NCBI RefSeq assembly: GCF_004053875.1
Contig: NZ_SBIP01000001.1
Coordinates: forward strand, 62,001 to 126,000
DNA length: 64,000 nt
From: Neorhizobium lilium
GTDB lineage: Bacteria; Pseudomonadota; Alphaproteobacteria; Rhizobiales; Rhizobiaceae
Direction: 5' to 3'
Shown: positions 1 through 9,366 of the stretch, one piece after another
How the letters are laid out: each line of letters starts with the position of its first letter
How positions within the stretch are numbered: position 1 is the stretch's first letter
Translations under genes and position numbers: made by a program
Notes under the pieces: model-generated
Databases searched by the model: none
The model's input: only the letters and a program-made list of their open reading frames with translations
Told to the model about the DNA's origin: nothing

Positions 1-577
1 CAACCTCGGCGGGTCGCGCCTCCGCCATTCCGGTCATCGACCGCGCCAGCGCTTCGGCCAGACCACGTGCGCCGATCAACAGATCGACGCCTTGCGCCAG
101 CGCCGTATGGAGTGCCTGCTGCATCTGCTCTTCGGTCATCGTATCGGGGATCAGGTAGCGGTCGTCCGCACCTCCCAGCGCGGCGAGGAGCGAAATGGGT
201 TCAGCGACGCCGAACCCTTCCACATGCCCTGCCCTCACCGCACGGCCGAATTCAGGAATGGCCGGCGCCACCAGCGCACGAGTGAACGGGATCGCGGACA
301 GTTCGGCCGCAATATTTCCCTTCAGCCGCGAATCCACCTTCTTGAAAAGCGTAACGCCCTGAGGAAGAGCAGACAGTGATTGGGTAACCAGTTGATGCGC
401 CGCTTCCGGCGAACATTCCCGGCAGTTCAGATCGATGGAAAGTACGTCCGGCTCATCACGCAAAGAATGCTCAATGGCATCTACATTCAAGACCACGCGC
501 GTGCGCAGTCCGCGCCCCGCGAAGGGTGCGGCAGCATCAAGTGCGCCCGTGACGTCATCGGCGAGAATGACCAGCAT
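1..577 (-). CDS. Four-carbon acid sugar kinase (DUF1537/OtnK family), truncated by window edge
   Basis: This is the N-terminal ~192 residues of a protein running off the left edge. It begins MLVILADDVTGALDAAAPFA; the ADDxTGA start and the FKKVDSRLKGN motif at about residues 70-80 are typical of the sugar-acid-binding N-terminal domain of DUF1537 kinases. Family members phosphorylate 2-oxo-tetronates, threonate or erythronate using ATP; the C-terminal nucleotide-binding domain is outside the window. ATG at 577 is the first start in frame with these motifs, with only a weak AGGT upstream. It lies 145 bp downstream of the ABC operon on the same strand. The exact substrate cannot be told from this fragment. 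Confidence 0.8.
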   Translation of the reverse strand, partial: MLVILADDVTGALDAAAPFAGRGLRTRVVLNVDAIEHSLRDEPDVLSIDLNCRECSPEAAHQLVTQSLSALPQGVTLFKKVDSRLKGNIAAELSAIPFTRALVAPAIPEFGRAVRAGHVEGFGVAEPISLLAALGGADDRYLIPDTMTEEQMQQALHTALAQGVDLLIGARGLAEALARSMTGMAEARPAEV

Positions 578-651
578 TCAGCATGTACCTGTTGTAATCT
601 TCCCAGAGCAATAAACCATATTCGCCAATGGGCTGAAATTCAACAGTAACA

Positions 652-677
652 AATACGGCAGGCCTTGTTGCTGTATT
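652..677 (-). terminator. Possible terminator after sugar ABC operon
   Basis: The arms AATACGGCA (652-660) and TGCTGTATT (669-677) pair with one mismatch around an 8-nt loop. Read on the minus strand the hairpin is followed by TTTGTTACTG, a mediocre U-rich tail. It sits between the ATPase gene and the DUF1537 kinase gene, so it may separate the two transcripts. Confidence 0.35.
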
Positions 678-722
678 TTCGTGTTGGCATTAGTCGGATG
701 GAAGGCCTGAAAACATTCTAGC

Positions 723-1793
723 TTAAAGCGCGATGCCGCTTTCGCGATCGAAGACATGCACCTGGTCGGCGGGAATATTGGCGTCGAAACGAGCGCCGTA
801 GCGGGCGGGATATTCGCCGTCGACGATTGCGGTCACAGGATGGCCGGCAAGGTCGAAAACGATATGAGTTTGCGCCCCGGTCGGCTCGACCAGCAGCGTC
901 TGGCCTGAAAGCGTAGTTCCTCCCTGCCCTGGGCTCAGATGTTCCGGGCGAAGCCCGATCTTGATCGCCTGGCCGCGTGTTACCTTTCTGTCCGGCGCTA
1001 TACGAATGGCCGTACGGTCGGCCAGCCGTGCCGCTGCCTCGCCTCCATCCCCATCCACTGTTCCGTCGAGAAGGTTCATGGCAGGCGAACCGATGAAGGC
1101 GGCGACGAAGAGATTGGCCGGCTTCCGGTAGAGATCCATCGGAGTTCCCTCCTGCTCGACCCGCCCCTGGTTCAGCACGACGATACGATCCGCCAGCGTC
1201 ATGGCTTCGATCTGGTCATGGGTTACGTAGATCGATGTGGTTCCGACCTTCTGATGCAGCGTCTTGATTTCCGAGCGCATCTGCACGCGCAGTTTGGCAT
1301 CGAGATTGGACAGTGGCTCGTCAAACAGGAAGACGGCAGGGTTGCGAACGATGGCGCGGCCCATGGCGACGCGCTGGCGCTGCCCACCCGACAATTGCGC
1401 AGGCTTGCGGTCCAGCAGGGCGGTGAGATCCAGCATCCTGGCCGCCTCGTTTACCCGCTCGGCGATGGCAGGTTTCGGCGTGCCGGCGAGGCGAAGGTTG
1501 AAGCCCATGTTTTCGGCGACCGTCATGTGCGGGTAGAGCGCGTAGGATTGGAACACCATGGCGATGTTGCGCTCCCGCGGCGTCAGATCGTTGACGACCC
1601 CGTCGCCGATGATGACATCGCCGGCACTGATCTCCTCAAGGCCCGCGATCATGCGCAGCAAGGTGGATTTGCCGCAGCCCGACGGGCCAACCAGCGCAAT
1701 GAATTGCCCATCCTCGATGGACAGGGAAACGCCGTGGATCACTTCGAGTGCGCCATAAGCCTTGCGGACTTGTCTCAGTTCGACGGGTGCCAT
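723..1793 (-). CDS. Sugar ABC transporter ATP-binding protein (MalK/UgpC type)
   Basis: Cytoplasmic ATPase subunit of a CUT1-type carbohydrate importer. Walker [10 protein letters not shown] is at residues 36-44, the signature LSGGQRQRV at about 134-142, Walker [12 protein letters not shown] just after, and the H-loop VTHDQIEAM follows. The last ~120 residues look like the TOBE/MalK regulatory domain. At 356 aa it has normal family length. It is the last gene of a four-gene operon (binding protein, two permeases, ATPase). The substrate is inferred from the nearby ThuA/ThuB-like genes to be a glycoside or disaccharide, not read from this gene. Confidence 0.9.
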   Translation of the reverse strand: MAPVELRQVRKAYGALEVIHGVSLSIEDGQFIALVGPSGCGKSTLLRMIAGLEEISAGDVIIGDGVVNDLTPRERNIAMVFQSYALYPHMTVAENMGFNLRLAGTPKPAIAERVNEAARMLDLTALLDRKPAQLSGGQRQRVAMGRAIVRNPAVFLFDEPLSNLDAKLRVQMRSEIKTLHQKVGTTSIYVTHDQIEAMTLADRIVVLNQGRVEQEGTPMDLYRKPANLFVAAFIGSPAMNLLDGTVDGDGGEAAARLADRTAIRIAPDRKVTRGQAIKIGLRPEHLSPGQGGTTLSGQTLLVEPTGAQTHIVFDLAGHPVTAIVDGEYPARYGARFDANIPADQVHVFDRESGIAL

Positions 1794-1814
1794 TCTGGTT
1801 ACTCCGGATAGGGC

Positions 1815-2699
1815 TCAGGACTTCACCGCGCCGGCCGTAAGGCCCGCAATGATGTGCTTCTGTGCCAGGAAAAAGGCGATGATGGTGGGAAGGATGGTCA
1901 GCGTGATGAAGGCCAGCACCAGCTGCCATTCCGTGCTGAATTCGCCGCGATAGATCATGATGCCGAGCGGCCAGGGATAGAGGCTGTCGGAATTGAGCAT
2001 GATCAGCGGCACGATATAATTGTTCCAGCTGCTGACGAAGGAGATGATGCCGACGGTTGCGATGATCGGCCGCGAAAGCGGCAGGGTTATATGCCAGAAG
2101 AAGCGCATATAGCCGCAGCCATCGACGAATGCCGCGTCGAACAATTCCTGCGGCAGGTTCCGGAAGTAGTTTCGAAACAGCATGATGCTCATGCCGAGGC
2201 CGAAGGCTACCTGCGGCAGCACGACGCCCCAGTAGGTGTCGATGAGCCCAAGATCGCGGATGCGGATATAGAGCGGTAGGATGGCGGTCGCGGCCGGGAA
2301 CATCAGTCCGATCAGGAAGTAGTTGAGCAGGTAGCTGGACCCGAAGAAGCGGATATGCGCAAAGCAGAAGGCCGCCATGGCGCCGAATGCCAGTGTCAGG
2401 AAGACGGTGAGCAGCGCGATGATCAGCGAATTGCTCATCTGCAGCCAATATCGCTTGCTGAGGATGATATCCGTGTAGTTCGCCCATTGCCACTCGCTCG
2501 GCAGACCGAATGGATTACCACGTAGCTCGCCGAGCGTCTTGAAGCCGCCGAGCGCGGTGCTGAGCAAAGGCACCACGACGATCGCCGCGACTAGCAGCAG
2601 AGAGACATACATATAGATTTGTGTACCGGTGCGGACCCGCTGGCCTGACGTCGGCGCGCTGGCGGCATCGATGGGAGCGGAAGCGGAAATCTCAGTCAT
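1815..2699 (-). CDS. Carbohydrate ABC transporter permease (MalG type)
   Basis: Inner-membrane permease of the CUT1 family, 294 aa, with about six hydrophobic segments. The EAA-loop region near PQELFDAAFVDGCGYMRFFWHITLP (about residues 185-210) contacts the ATPase; the E of EAA is replaced by D/A variants, as is common. The ATG overlaps the stop of the upstream MalF-type gene by 8 nt (ATGACTGA), so translation is probably coupled. It forms a heterodimer with the 2692-3633 product. Confidence 0.88.
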   Translation of the reverse strand: MTEISASAPIDAASAPTSGQRVRTGTQIYMYVSLLLVAAIVVVPLLSTALGGFKTLGELRGNPFGLPSEWQWANYTDIILSKRYWLQMSNSLIIALLTVFLTLAFGAMAAFCFAHIRFFGSSYLLNYFLIGLMFPAATAILPLYIRIRDLGLIDTYWGVVLPQVAFGLGMSIMLFRNYFRNLPQELFDAAFVDGCGYMRFFWHITLPLSRPIIATVGIISFVSSWNNYIVPLIMLNSDSLYPWPLGIMIYRGEFSTEWQLVLAFITLTILPTIIAFFLAQKHIIAGLTAGAVKS

Positions 2700-3633
2700 G
2701 GCGCATGAACACCCGCTTGTAGCTGAAGGCGAGCGTCACGCAGAGCACGAAAAGCACGACGCCGACGGCGCTGCCGAACCCGATCTGCATGCGGGTCACC
2801 CCAAAATTATAGAGGAAGGTTACCATGGTCTGGGTGGAGTTCGACGGACCGCCGCCGGTCAGAGGCATGATCATGTCGAACAGCTGCAGCGAGCCCACCA
2901 CTCCGAAGAAAACCGAAAGGCGAACCGTAGAACCGAGCAGCGGCAAGGTGACCAGCCGGAATTTCTGAAACCCGGTCGCGCCGTCGATATCGGCCGCTTC
3001 GAGCACGCTTTTGTCGATCGACTGGAGCCCGGCGATGAACAGCATCATGTGGAAGCCGAAGTATTTCCAGACCACGACGCCCAGGATGGCATACATGGCC
3101 ATGTCGCGGTCAGCGAGCCAGAACGGCGCTTCGACACCCAGGAAATGCGAAATACCGGCTACCAGGCCAAAATCGCCGTCATAGACAAAACGCCAGATCA
3201 TGCCGGCAGCGACATCCGCCAGCACGTAAGGCAGAAAGAAGATCAGGCGGAAAAACAGGGCGCCCTTGATGCGGCTGGCAACCATGCTCGCAAGCCAAAG
3301 GGCAAGTGGTATCTGCACGCACACGGAAACAACGACGATCAACCCGTTATTGATCAGCGCCTGCGTGAAGGCGCCATTGCGGAAGATAAGCTGGTAGTTG
3401 CGCAGCCCGATCCACTGCGTCGGGCTGCCATAGCCGTTCCAGTTGTAGAAGGAATACCAGCCCGCCTCGCCCATGGGGAGGATCACGAGCACGGTGAACA
3501 GAAGCAGCGCCGGCGGCAGGAACAGGATCAGGACCGGCCACTTGCTGTGGGCCAGCGACCGCTTTCGCCGCCTCGGCACCGAAAGTGCACTTCCAGCGGT
3601 CACGACGTTGGTGGATATAAGCATCTCGCTCAT
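2692..3633 (-). CDS. Carbohydrate ABC transporter permease (MalF type)
   Basis: 313-aa inner-membrane permease with six predicted membrane segments and the EAA-like loop DKSVLEAADIDGATGFQKF at about residues 205-225. It is the first permease after the binding-protein gene, separated from it by ~100 bp holding two small hairpins. The start used is the upstream ATG; a second ATG three codons later is possible. Partner of the MalG-type permease encoded immediately downstream with an 8-nt overlap. Confidence 0.88.
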   Translation of the reverse strand: MSEMLISTNVVTAGSALSVPRRRKRSLAHSKWPVLILFLPPALLLFTVLVILPMGEAGWYSFYNWNGYGSPTQWIGLRNYQLIFRNGAFTQALINNGLIVVVSVCVQIPLALWLASMVASRIKGALFFRLIFFLPYVLADVAAGMIWRFVYDGDFGLVAGISHFLGVEAPFWLADRDMAMYAILGVVVWKYFGFHMMLFIAGLQSIDKSVLEAADIDGATGFQKFRLVTLPLLGSTVRLSVFFGVVGSLQLFDMIMPLTGGGPSNSTQTMVTFLYNFGVTRMQIGFGSAVGVVLFVLCVTLAFSYKRVFMRHD

Positions 3634-3662
3634 TGGCTTTCGGGCCTCTTAGAACGCGCAAC

Positions 3663-3710
3663 CCGGCGTCAGCCGGAAACAGAAGCCGGCGCTCCCGAGG
3701 CTTGCAGCCT
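3663..3710 (-). promoter_or_regulatory. Intercistronic hairpins after binding-protein gene
   Basis: Two short perfect hairpins lie between the binding-protein gene and the first permease: CCGGC-GTCA-GCCGG (3663-3676) and AGGCT-TGC-AGCCT (3698-3710). Neither has a U tract. In this position such stems usually protect the upstream mRNA segment, raising binding-protein over permease output; that role is inferred. Confidence 0.4.
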
Positions 3711-3736
3711 TAAGGAATGAGAGGCCGGCATTGCAT

Positions 3737-5032
3737 TTACTTGCGTTCGAGTGAGTAGGCGTCCTCGATCTGCTGTGCGGCGTCGGCCGGCTTTTCACCA
3801 CCAGATACGATCTCGGTGCTGACGTCGTTGACGATCGCCCCGACATTGGGTCCGAGATCCTGGTCGAGGAAATTCTGGTGCCAGGTTTCCTTGGCCAGCG
3901 CCTCCGCCACCTCCTTCAGCAGCGGCCGGGAAATGGCCTCGCTTGCGCCCTTTGTGACGGGCATGATCTGCGTTTCCTTGGCCAACTGCTTCTGCACATC
4001 AAGGCTGCCCATGTAGCGCAGGAATTCCTCCGTCTCCGGCGGCGCATTCTTGGTCACTGCCCAACCGTTCAAACCGCCGAAACTGTCGGTGATGACACCG
4101 GGCCCACCCTTGACGACCGGGAACGGGAAGCGGCCGATATTGTCGTCAGCCAGACCCTTTCGGGTCGTTGAATTGGTCGCCTGGGTTGCCGGCGTGTTCT
4201 CGAAGCTCAGGATCATCGCTGCCCGTCCATCGCCGAAAGCGGCAAGCGCATCGTTCCAAGTTGCCCCGAGATAACCGTTCTGGAAGGGTTCGAGCTTTCC
4301 AAGAGCCGCAAGGTCTTCGCCAGCCTTGGCGAAGGCTGGCGCTGCAAAGCCGTCATTCTGACCGGCCTTGGCGTCTGCAAATCCCTTCTGCCCCGCCTCG
4401 CGCATGGCAAGATAGCTCCAGTAGAAATGCAGAGGCCACTTGTCGCGACCCCCACCTGCAATCGGCGTGATGCCCGCCTGTTTCAAGGTCTTCACAGTAG
4501 CTAGAAAGTCGTCCCAGGTGCCGATCTTGGACGCATCGATACCGGCCTTCTGGAATAGCTCCTTGTTGTAGTAGAAGGAGACAAGCCCGCTCTTGGAAGG
4601 CGCTGCCCAGACCTTCCCATCGAAGCTCAGGCCTTCTACAGCAGAGGGATTGATCGACTTGCGCCATACTGCACCATCGGCATCCAGCGTCGCATCGATA
4701 GGGCGAAGCGCTCCCGTAACAGACTGCGCCTGCAGCACACCGCCGCCCCAGGTGTAGTACATGGCCGGCGCATCCTTCGACTGAAGCAATGTCGGCAGCT
4801 TGGCCTTGAAGGCCTGGTTTTCAAGAAACTGCAATTCGATCTTGACGCCCGGATGCTTGGCTTCAAACTCCTTGGCGATCTGCGTCCAAAGCGCTATCGT
4901 AGATGGCACCTGCTCGACGTGCATCCAGCGGATCACGCTGTCGGCCGCTGCCGTACCGGCTGTCATGAACCCGCCCATCAGCGCGAGAGCTGCGGTCGAG
5001 ACCGAAACGGTTTTAGTGATATTGATGGACAT
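3737..5032 (-). CDS. Extracellular sugar-binding protein (family 1 solute-binding)
   Basis: Periplasmic receptor for the sugar ABC importer. The ATG at 5032 (MSINITKTVSVSTAALAL) follows GGGAGGAG at good spacing; an in-frame TTG further upstream would put this ribosome site inside the gene, so it is rejected. A Sec signal peptide of about 30 residues ends near TAGTAAA. The mature part is a family-1 binding protein (GVKIELQF, MYYTWGGGVLQA, SKSGLVSFYYNKELFQKAGI), 431 aa overall. It is the first gene of the ABC operon, divergent from the ROK regulator, with a putative operator 22 bp upstream. Confidence 0.88.
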   Translation of the reverse strand: MSINITKTVSVSTAALALMGGFMTAGTAAADSVIRWMHVEQVPSTIALWTQIAKEFEAKHPGVKIELQFLENQAFKAKLPTLLQSKDAPAMYYTWGGGVLQAQSVTGALRPIDATLDADGAVWRKSINPSAVEGLSFDGKVWAAPSKSGLVSFYYNKELFQKAGIDASKIGTWDDFLATVKTLKQAGITPIAGGGRDKWPLHFYWSYLAMREAGQKGFADAKAGQNDGFAAPAFAKAGEDLAALGKLEPFQNGYLGATWNDALAAFGDGRAAMILSFENTPATQATNSTTRKGLADDNIGRFPFPVVKGGPGVITDSFGGLNGWAVTKNAPPETEEFLRYMGSLDVQKQLAKETQIMPVTKGASEAISRPLLKEVAEALAKETWHQNFLDQDLGPNVGAIVNDVSTEIVSGGEKPADAAQQIEDAYSLERK

Positions 5033-5053
5033 CGAAGACGCTCCTCCCAAAGC

Positions 5054-5076
5054 TTTAATTCTGTATCCGAATTAAA
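5054..5076. promoter_or_regulatory. Putative ROK operator box 1 (ABC side)
   Basis: An 8-bp inverted repeat, TTTAATTC and GAATTAAA, separated by 7 bp. It lies just upstream of the ribosome site of the binding-protein gene. A near copy (TTTAATT then CGAATTAA at the same spacing) sits at 5202-5224 before the ROK gene. The AT-rich palindrome suits a NagC/XylR/Mlc-type repressor. Confidence 0.55.
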
Positions 5077-5201
5077 TAATCGACATAAGCGACATCCTGT
5101 CAATAGCTCGGCTGCGTATAACTCCAAAATTGCCTATTTTATCGCCCTTAGATGATTATCTCTTGCGCATGTTTTGAAAATCGCCTTAAGAACGATGTGG
5201 A

Positions 5202-5224
5202 TTTAATTTGCATCTCGAATTAAT
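5202..5224. promoter_or_regulatory. Putative ROK operator box 2 (regulator side)
   Basis: TTTAATTT, 7 bp, GAATTAAT. It aligns over 23 bp with the box at 5054-5076 and is 38 bp upstream of the ROK gene start. The pair brackets the divergent promoter region, consistent with autoregulation plus repression of the ABC operon. Confidence 0.55.
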
Positions 5225-5261
5225 TTGAGCTGCAGTCACACGATGCAAGTGCGCCCAAGAG

Positions 5262-6461
5262 ATGAAGACTGCCGATCCGGAACTCATGCGTGCGATGAAC
5301 CGCCTCAGCGTGCTGGACACCATCCGGCGCCGCGGACCGATTTCACGGGTGGAAATATCCGAAGGAACAGAGCTATCGCCGACAACTGTGTCCGCCATCA
5401 CGGGATCATTGCTTGATGACGGCCTTATCCTCACCCGCCACGAGGGGGACATCCGCAGCGAGACAGTTCGTGGGCGTCCGCGGGTCATGCTGGAGCTCAA
5501 TCCGGCCGCCGCACGCGTGGTGGGCGCGAAGATCGCCGCCAGCCGTATGGTCTTTGTCGTTACCGATTTTTGCGGCGAGGTGCTGGCGACACTGACCCTG
5601 CCGATCCGGATCGACCGCCAGCCAATCAGCGTCATCGCCGACATTGTCGAGGACGGGGTGCGCCGATGCGTACTCGACGCCGGATTGTCGCTGGTGGACG
5701 TACACAGCGTCTGCCTGGGTTTGCCGGGAGTTATCGAACATCGTAGCGGACATATCCGTTCGAGCCCCATTCTCCGCGACACCAATGTGGATTTCGCCGC
5801 CGAGATGTCCGCACGCCTCGATACGACAACAATTGTTGAAAGCGACGCAACGGCCATCACGCTTGCGCATCATTGGTTCGGCCGCGCCCGCGATCTGGAA
5901 GACATGGTGCTGGTGTCGCTCGAACAGACCCTCGGCCTCGGCGTCCTGCACAACAACCGGCTGTTTCGTGGCGCCGGCGGCCTCAGCCACAATCTCGGCG
6001 ATCTTGTTCTGGGGATGAGCAAGGATGGCGTCGTGCGGCTTTCAAGCCAGGCGGGCGAGAACGCCATACTCGGGTTTCAGCAGACGGATGGCCGCTTGGC
6101 AGAGGCTGTTCGGCTCGGCCGCGGCATGGCGCATGCGCAAACCCTTATCAAAGCCGACGATAGCCAGCTGATTACCGCGGCAATCCGTGCCGGCGAGACC
6201 ATCGGCTTTACTATCGCTAATATCGTGACGCTGTTTGCGCCACCGCGGGTCATCCTCGTCGGCTCCTCGCTGGCTCTGGGCGAGCCTTTTCTGAACAGCC
6301 TGCGGGATGCCTACTCGCTTGCCATCCCGCCTTCGCTTCAGGGGGTCAGCGAGCTCGTCTTCGATGATTCGAACGACGACTTCTGGGCTCGGGGCGCGGC
6401 GGCCGTAGCGCTTTACGAACTTTACGAATCTCCCTGGAACACCACGGGGCCAGCGCGCTGA
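5262..6461 (+). CDS. ROK-family transcriptional repressor
   Basis: 399 aa. An N-terminal winged helix-turn-helix (about residues 10-65, with TRVEISEGTELSPTTVSAITG-like spacing) is followed by a ROK/actin-like sugar-binding fold (VVGAKIAASRMVFVVTDF, LGLPGVI, GLGVLHNNRLFRGAGGLSHNLGDL). The usual ROK zinc motif CxCGxxGCxE is absent: the segment after LGDLV reads GMSKDGVVRLSSQAG. It therefore resembles ROK repressors that lack the zinc finger. It is divergent from the sugar ABC operon and leads the oxidoreductase and ThuA genes. It probably senses the imported sugar. Confidence 0.87.
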   Translation: MKTADPELMRAMNRLSVLDTIRRRGPISRVEISEGTELSPTTVSAITGSLLDDGLILTRHEGDIRSETVRGRPRVMLELNPAAARVVGAKIAASRMVFVVTDFCGEVLATLTLPIRIDRQPISVIADIVEDGVRRCVLDAGLSLVDVHSVCLGLPGVIEHRSGHIRSSPILRDTNVDFAAEMSARLDTTTIVESDATAITLAHHWFGRARDLEDMVLVSLEQTLGLGVLHNNRLFRGAGGLSHNLGDLVLGMSKDGVVRLSSQAGENAILGFQQTDGRLAEAVRLGRGMAHAQTLIKADDSQLITAAIRAGETIGFTIANIVTLFAPPRVILVGSSLALGEPFLNSLRDAYSLAIPPSLQGVSELVFDDSNDDFWARGAAAVALYELYESPWNTTGPAR

Positions 6462-6495
6462 ACAGTTAGAAGCATATGCCATCGGGAGGAAAATG

Positions 6496-7599
6496 ATGGA
6501 AAAAGTCGGCATTGGCATCATCGGATGCGGTAATATCTCCGGCGCCTATCTCAAGGCCATGACCACGGATTTTCCGATCCTCGACATTCGCGGACTTGCT
6601 GACCTGAATGGCGAGCTGGCGCAATCAAGGGCTTCCGAGTTCGGGTTGCAGGCGAGATCGATCGAGGAGCTTCTGGGTGATCCGGATATCCAGATCATCG
6701 TCAATCTTACGGTTCCCAAAGCGCATGTCGCCGTCGCCCTGCAGGCGCTGGATGCGGGCAAGCACACCTATTCGGAAAAGCCGCTCGGCATCAATTTCGC
6801 CGAGGGCAAGAAGCTTGCCGATGCCGCACGCGCCAAAAACCTACGGATCGGCGCGGCGCCGGACACGTTTCTCGGCGGCGGACACCAGACCGCTCGCACA
6901 TTGATCGATCAAGGGTTGATCGGCCTGCCGGTCGGCGGAACGGCCACCTTCATGTGCCCCGGCCACGAGCGCTGGCATCCCAACCCCGACTTCTATTACG
7001 AAGTCGGTGGCGGTCCCATGCTGGACATGGGACCCTATTACATCACCGACCTCGTCAACCTGCTGGGGCCGGTTTCGCAGGTCGCAGGCTTTGCCATCAC
7101 GCCGCGTGCCGAGCGCATCATCACCAGCGAGCCGCGCAATGGCGAACGCATCCCTGTGCATGTGCCGACCCATGTGGCGGGCGTCATGGCCTTTGCCAGC
7201 GGCGCGGTCGTGCAGATCGGCATGAGCTTCGACGTTGCAGGACACAAGCACGTGCCGCTCGAAGTCTACGGCACCGAGGGCACGTTGATCGTGCCGGACC
7301 CGAACCGCTTCGGCGGGCCGGTGGAATACCTCAAGAAGGGCGGCCAGTTCGAGGAGCAACCTCTGACGTCGCCCTATTCGGACGGAAACTTCCGGTCGAT
7401 CGGCGTTGCCGATATGGCCTATGCCTTGCGATCGAACCGGCCTCACCGCGCCAATGGCGACCTTGCCCTGCACGTGCTTGAGGTGATGGAAGCCTTTCAT
7501 ACGGCCGCCGCGGAAGGCCGCACGATCAAGATTACCACCACCACCGAGCGGCCGGCACCCCTGTCGGTGTCGCTCATCGACGGCCGGTTGGCCCAGTAA
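6496..7599 (+). CDS. Gfo/Idh/MocA-family oxidoreductase (ThuB-like)
   Basis: NAD(P)-dependent sugar oxidoreductase. The Rossmann motif GIGIIGCGNISGAYL opens the protein and the family motif EKPLGI is at about residue 94. The C-terminal domain contains DMGPYYITDLVNLLG. The second of two adjacent ATGs (6496) has the better spacing from GGGAGG. In Rhizobium-group thu loci, a protein of this family and ThuA act together to make 3-keto sugars from trehalose-like disaccharides. The same pairing here suggests a 3-keto-glycoside route, but the substrate is not defined. Confidence 0.85.
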   Translation: MEKVGIGIIGCGNISGAYLKAMTTDFPILDIRGLADLNGELAQSRASEFGLQARSIEELLGDPDIQIIVNLTVPKAHVAVALQALDAGKHTYSEKPLGINFAEGKKLADAARAKNLRIGAAPDTFLGGGHQTARTLIDQGLIGLPVGGTATFMCPGHERWHPNPDFYYEVGGGPMLDMGPYYITDLVNLLGPVSQVAGFAITPRAERIITSEPRNGERIPVHVPTHVAGVMAFASGAVVQIGMSFDVAGHKHVPLEVYGTEGTLIVPDPNRFGGPVEYLKKGGQFEEQPLTSPYSDGNFRSIGVADMAYALRSNRPHRANGDLALHVLEVMEAFHTAAAEGRTIKITTTTERPAPLSVSLIDGRLAQ

Positions 7600-7614
7600 T
7601 CGGAGGAGAAGAGA

Positions 7615-8256
<642 letters not shown>

Positions 8257-8280
8257 TTTCAAAACTAGCGCTATATTCAG

Positions 8281-8308
8281 AGCAGATCCGGCGTCTACCG
8301 GATCTGCT
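8281..8308. terminator. Bidirectional terminator-like hairpin between convergent genes
   Basis: An 11-bp perfect stem, AGCAGATCCGG and CCGGATCTGCT, with a 6-nt loop, lies between the convergent ThuA and DHDPS-family genes. The flanking T content is low, so efficiency is uncertain. Confidence 0.6.
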
Positions 8309-8315
8309 TATTGGC

Positions 8316-9242
8316 CTAGAAGGACGCCCGCGGATCTCGCTTTGCCAGACGCGCCAGCAGATAATCCACCTCCGCGCGCGCCGTCGGCGTCAGCATCTGG
8401 GCCGGCTTGCGCTGCGCATCCAAGGCGATGACGCCGCGCCGTTTCAGCACATGCTTGCGTACAGCAAGACCTATCCCGAGCTGCTGTTCGTAGCGGATGA
8501 GCGGCAGATGCGCATCGAAAAGATCATGTGCCTCGTCGCGCCTGCCGCTTGCGAAAAGTCCTACCAGCTTTGTCAGCATGTCCAGGAAACCATAGCCCGT
8601 CATCGCGCCGTCCACACCGCGCTCCGGCTCGAAGTCGAGGAACATGCCGCCATTGCCGCACAGGATAGAGAAGGGCCTGAGTTCTCCCGCCTTCTGCATG
8701 GCGCGCAGCTTCGAGACCTTCTCCAGCCCTGGCCAGTCCTCGTGCTTCAGCATCAGGCATGACGGGTGGTTGGCCATTATCTTGGCGATCACGCCGGGAG
8801 ACATGACCACGGTCAGCGTCAGCGGATAGTCCTGCAGCACCCAAGGCACGTCGTCGCCGACCGCCTCGACAGCACCCGCGAAATAATTGACGATCTGATC
8901 ATCCGTCCTCAGGGCCGGCGTCGGCGCAATCATCACGCCTGCCGCGCCCATGTCCATCGCGCTGCGCGCAAGAGACCGCATAGCGGCAAAGCCGGGCGCC
9001 GGAACACCGACGATGACAGGCACGTTCGCACGCGACACGACGCGCTGGATGATAGCCCGACTTTCCTCGGGCTCCAGCTTCGGTGCCTCGCCCATGATGC
9101 CGAGAATGGTGATGCCGGTGCAGCCGCTCCGCTCATAGAAATCGGTGAGCTTGTCGATCGAGTGGAAATCGATTGACCCGTCCTCGAAAAACGGGGTGGT
9201 GGCAATGGCGTAGACACCTTTGGATTCTGTGCTGAATGTCAC
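8316..9242 (-). CDS. Dihydrodipicolinate synthase/N-acetylneuraminate lyase family protein
   Basis: Class-I aldolase or dehydratase of the DHDPS/NAL superfamily. The Schiff-base lysine is in CLMLKHED and the catalytic tyrosine in VLQDYPL; the substrate-binding GITILGIMGEAPKL loop is present. GTG at 9242, preceded by AGGGGA, gives 308 aa and puts the family N-terminus at the usual place; the longer ATG at 9284 has no ribosome site. With the mandelate-racemase-family dehydratase next door it probably handles a 2-keto-3-deoxy sugar acid (aldol cleavage or dehydration). Biosynthetic DapA activity is unlikely in this context. Confidence 0.82.
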   Translation of the reverse strand: MTFSTESKGVYAIATTPFFEDGSIDFHSIDKLTDFYERSGCTGITILGIMGEAPKLEPEESRAIIQRVVSRANVPVIVGVPAPGFAAMRSLARSAMDMGAAGVMIAPTPALRTDDQIVNYFAGAVEAVGDDVPWVLQDYPLTLTVVMSPGVIAKIMANHPSCLMLKHEDWPGLEKVSKLRAMQKAGELRPFSILCGNGGMFLDFEPERGVDGAMTGYGFLDMLTKLVGLFASGRRDEAHDLFDAHLPLIRYEQQLGIGLAVRKHVLKRRGVIALDAQRKPAQMLTPTARAEVDYLLARLAKRDPRASF

Positions 9243-9318
9243 GGCTATCCCCTGATACACGGCTTCGCCCTGGCGGGCAGTCATGCAAACGTGTTAGCCG
9301 CTGCAGCCGCAAAGAACC

Positions 9319-9343
9319 AGCCGCAACGGAGACCATTGCGGCT
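9319..9343 (-). terminator. Terminator-like hairpin after racemase-family gene
   Basis: AGCCGCAA and TTGCGGCT pair around a 9-nt loop. On the minus strand the hairpin is followed by GGTTCTTTG. It lies between the racemase-family gene and the DHDPS-family gene and may partly separate them. Confidence 0.4.
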
Positions 9344-9366
9344 GCCAATTTCAGCGCTGCTCCTGG

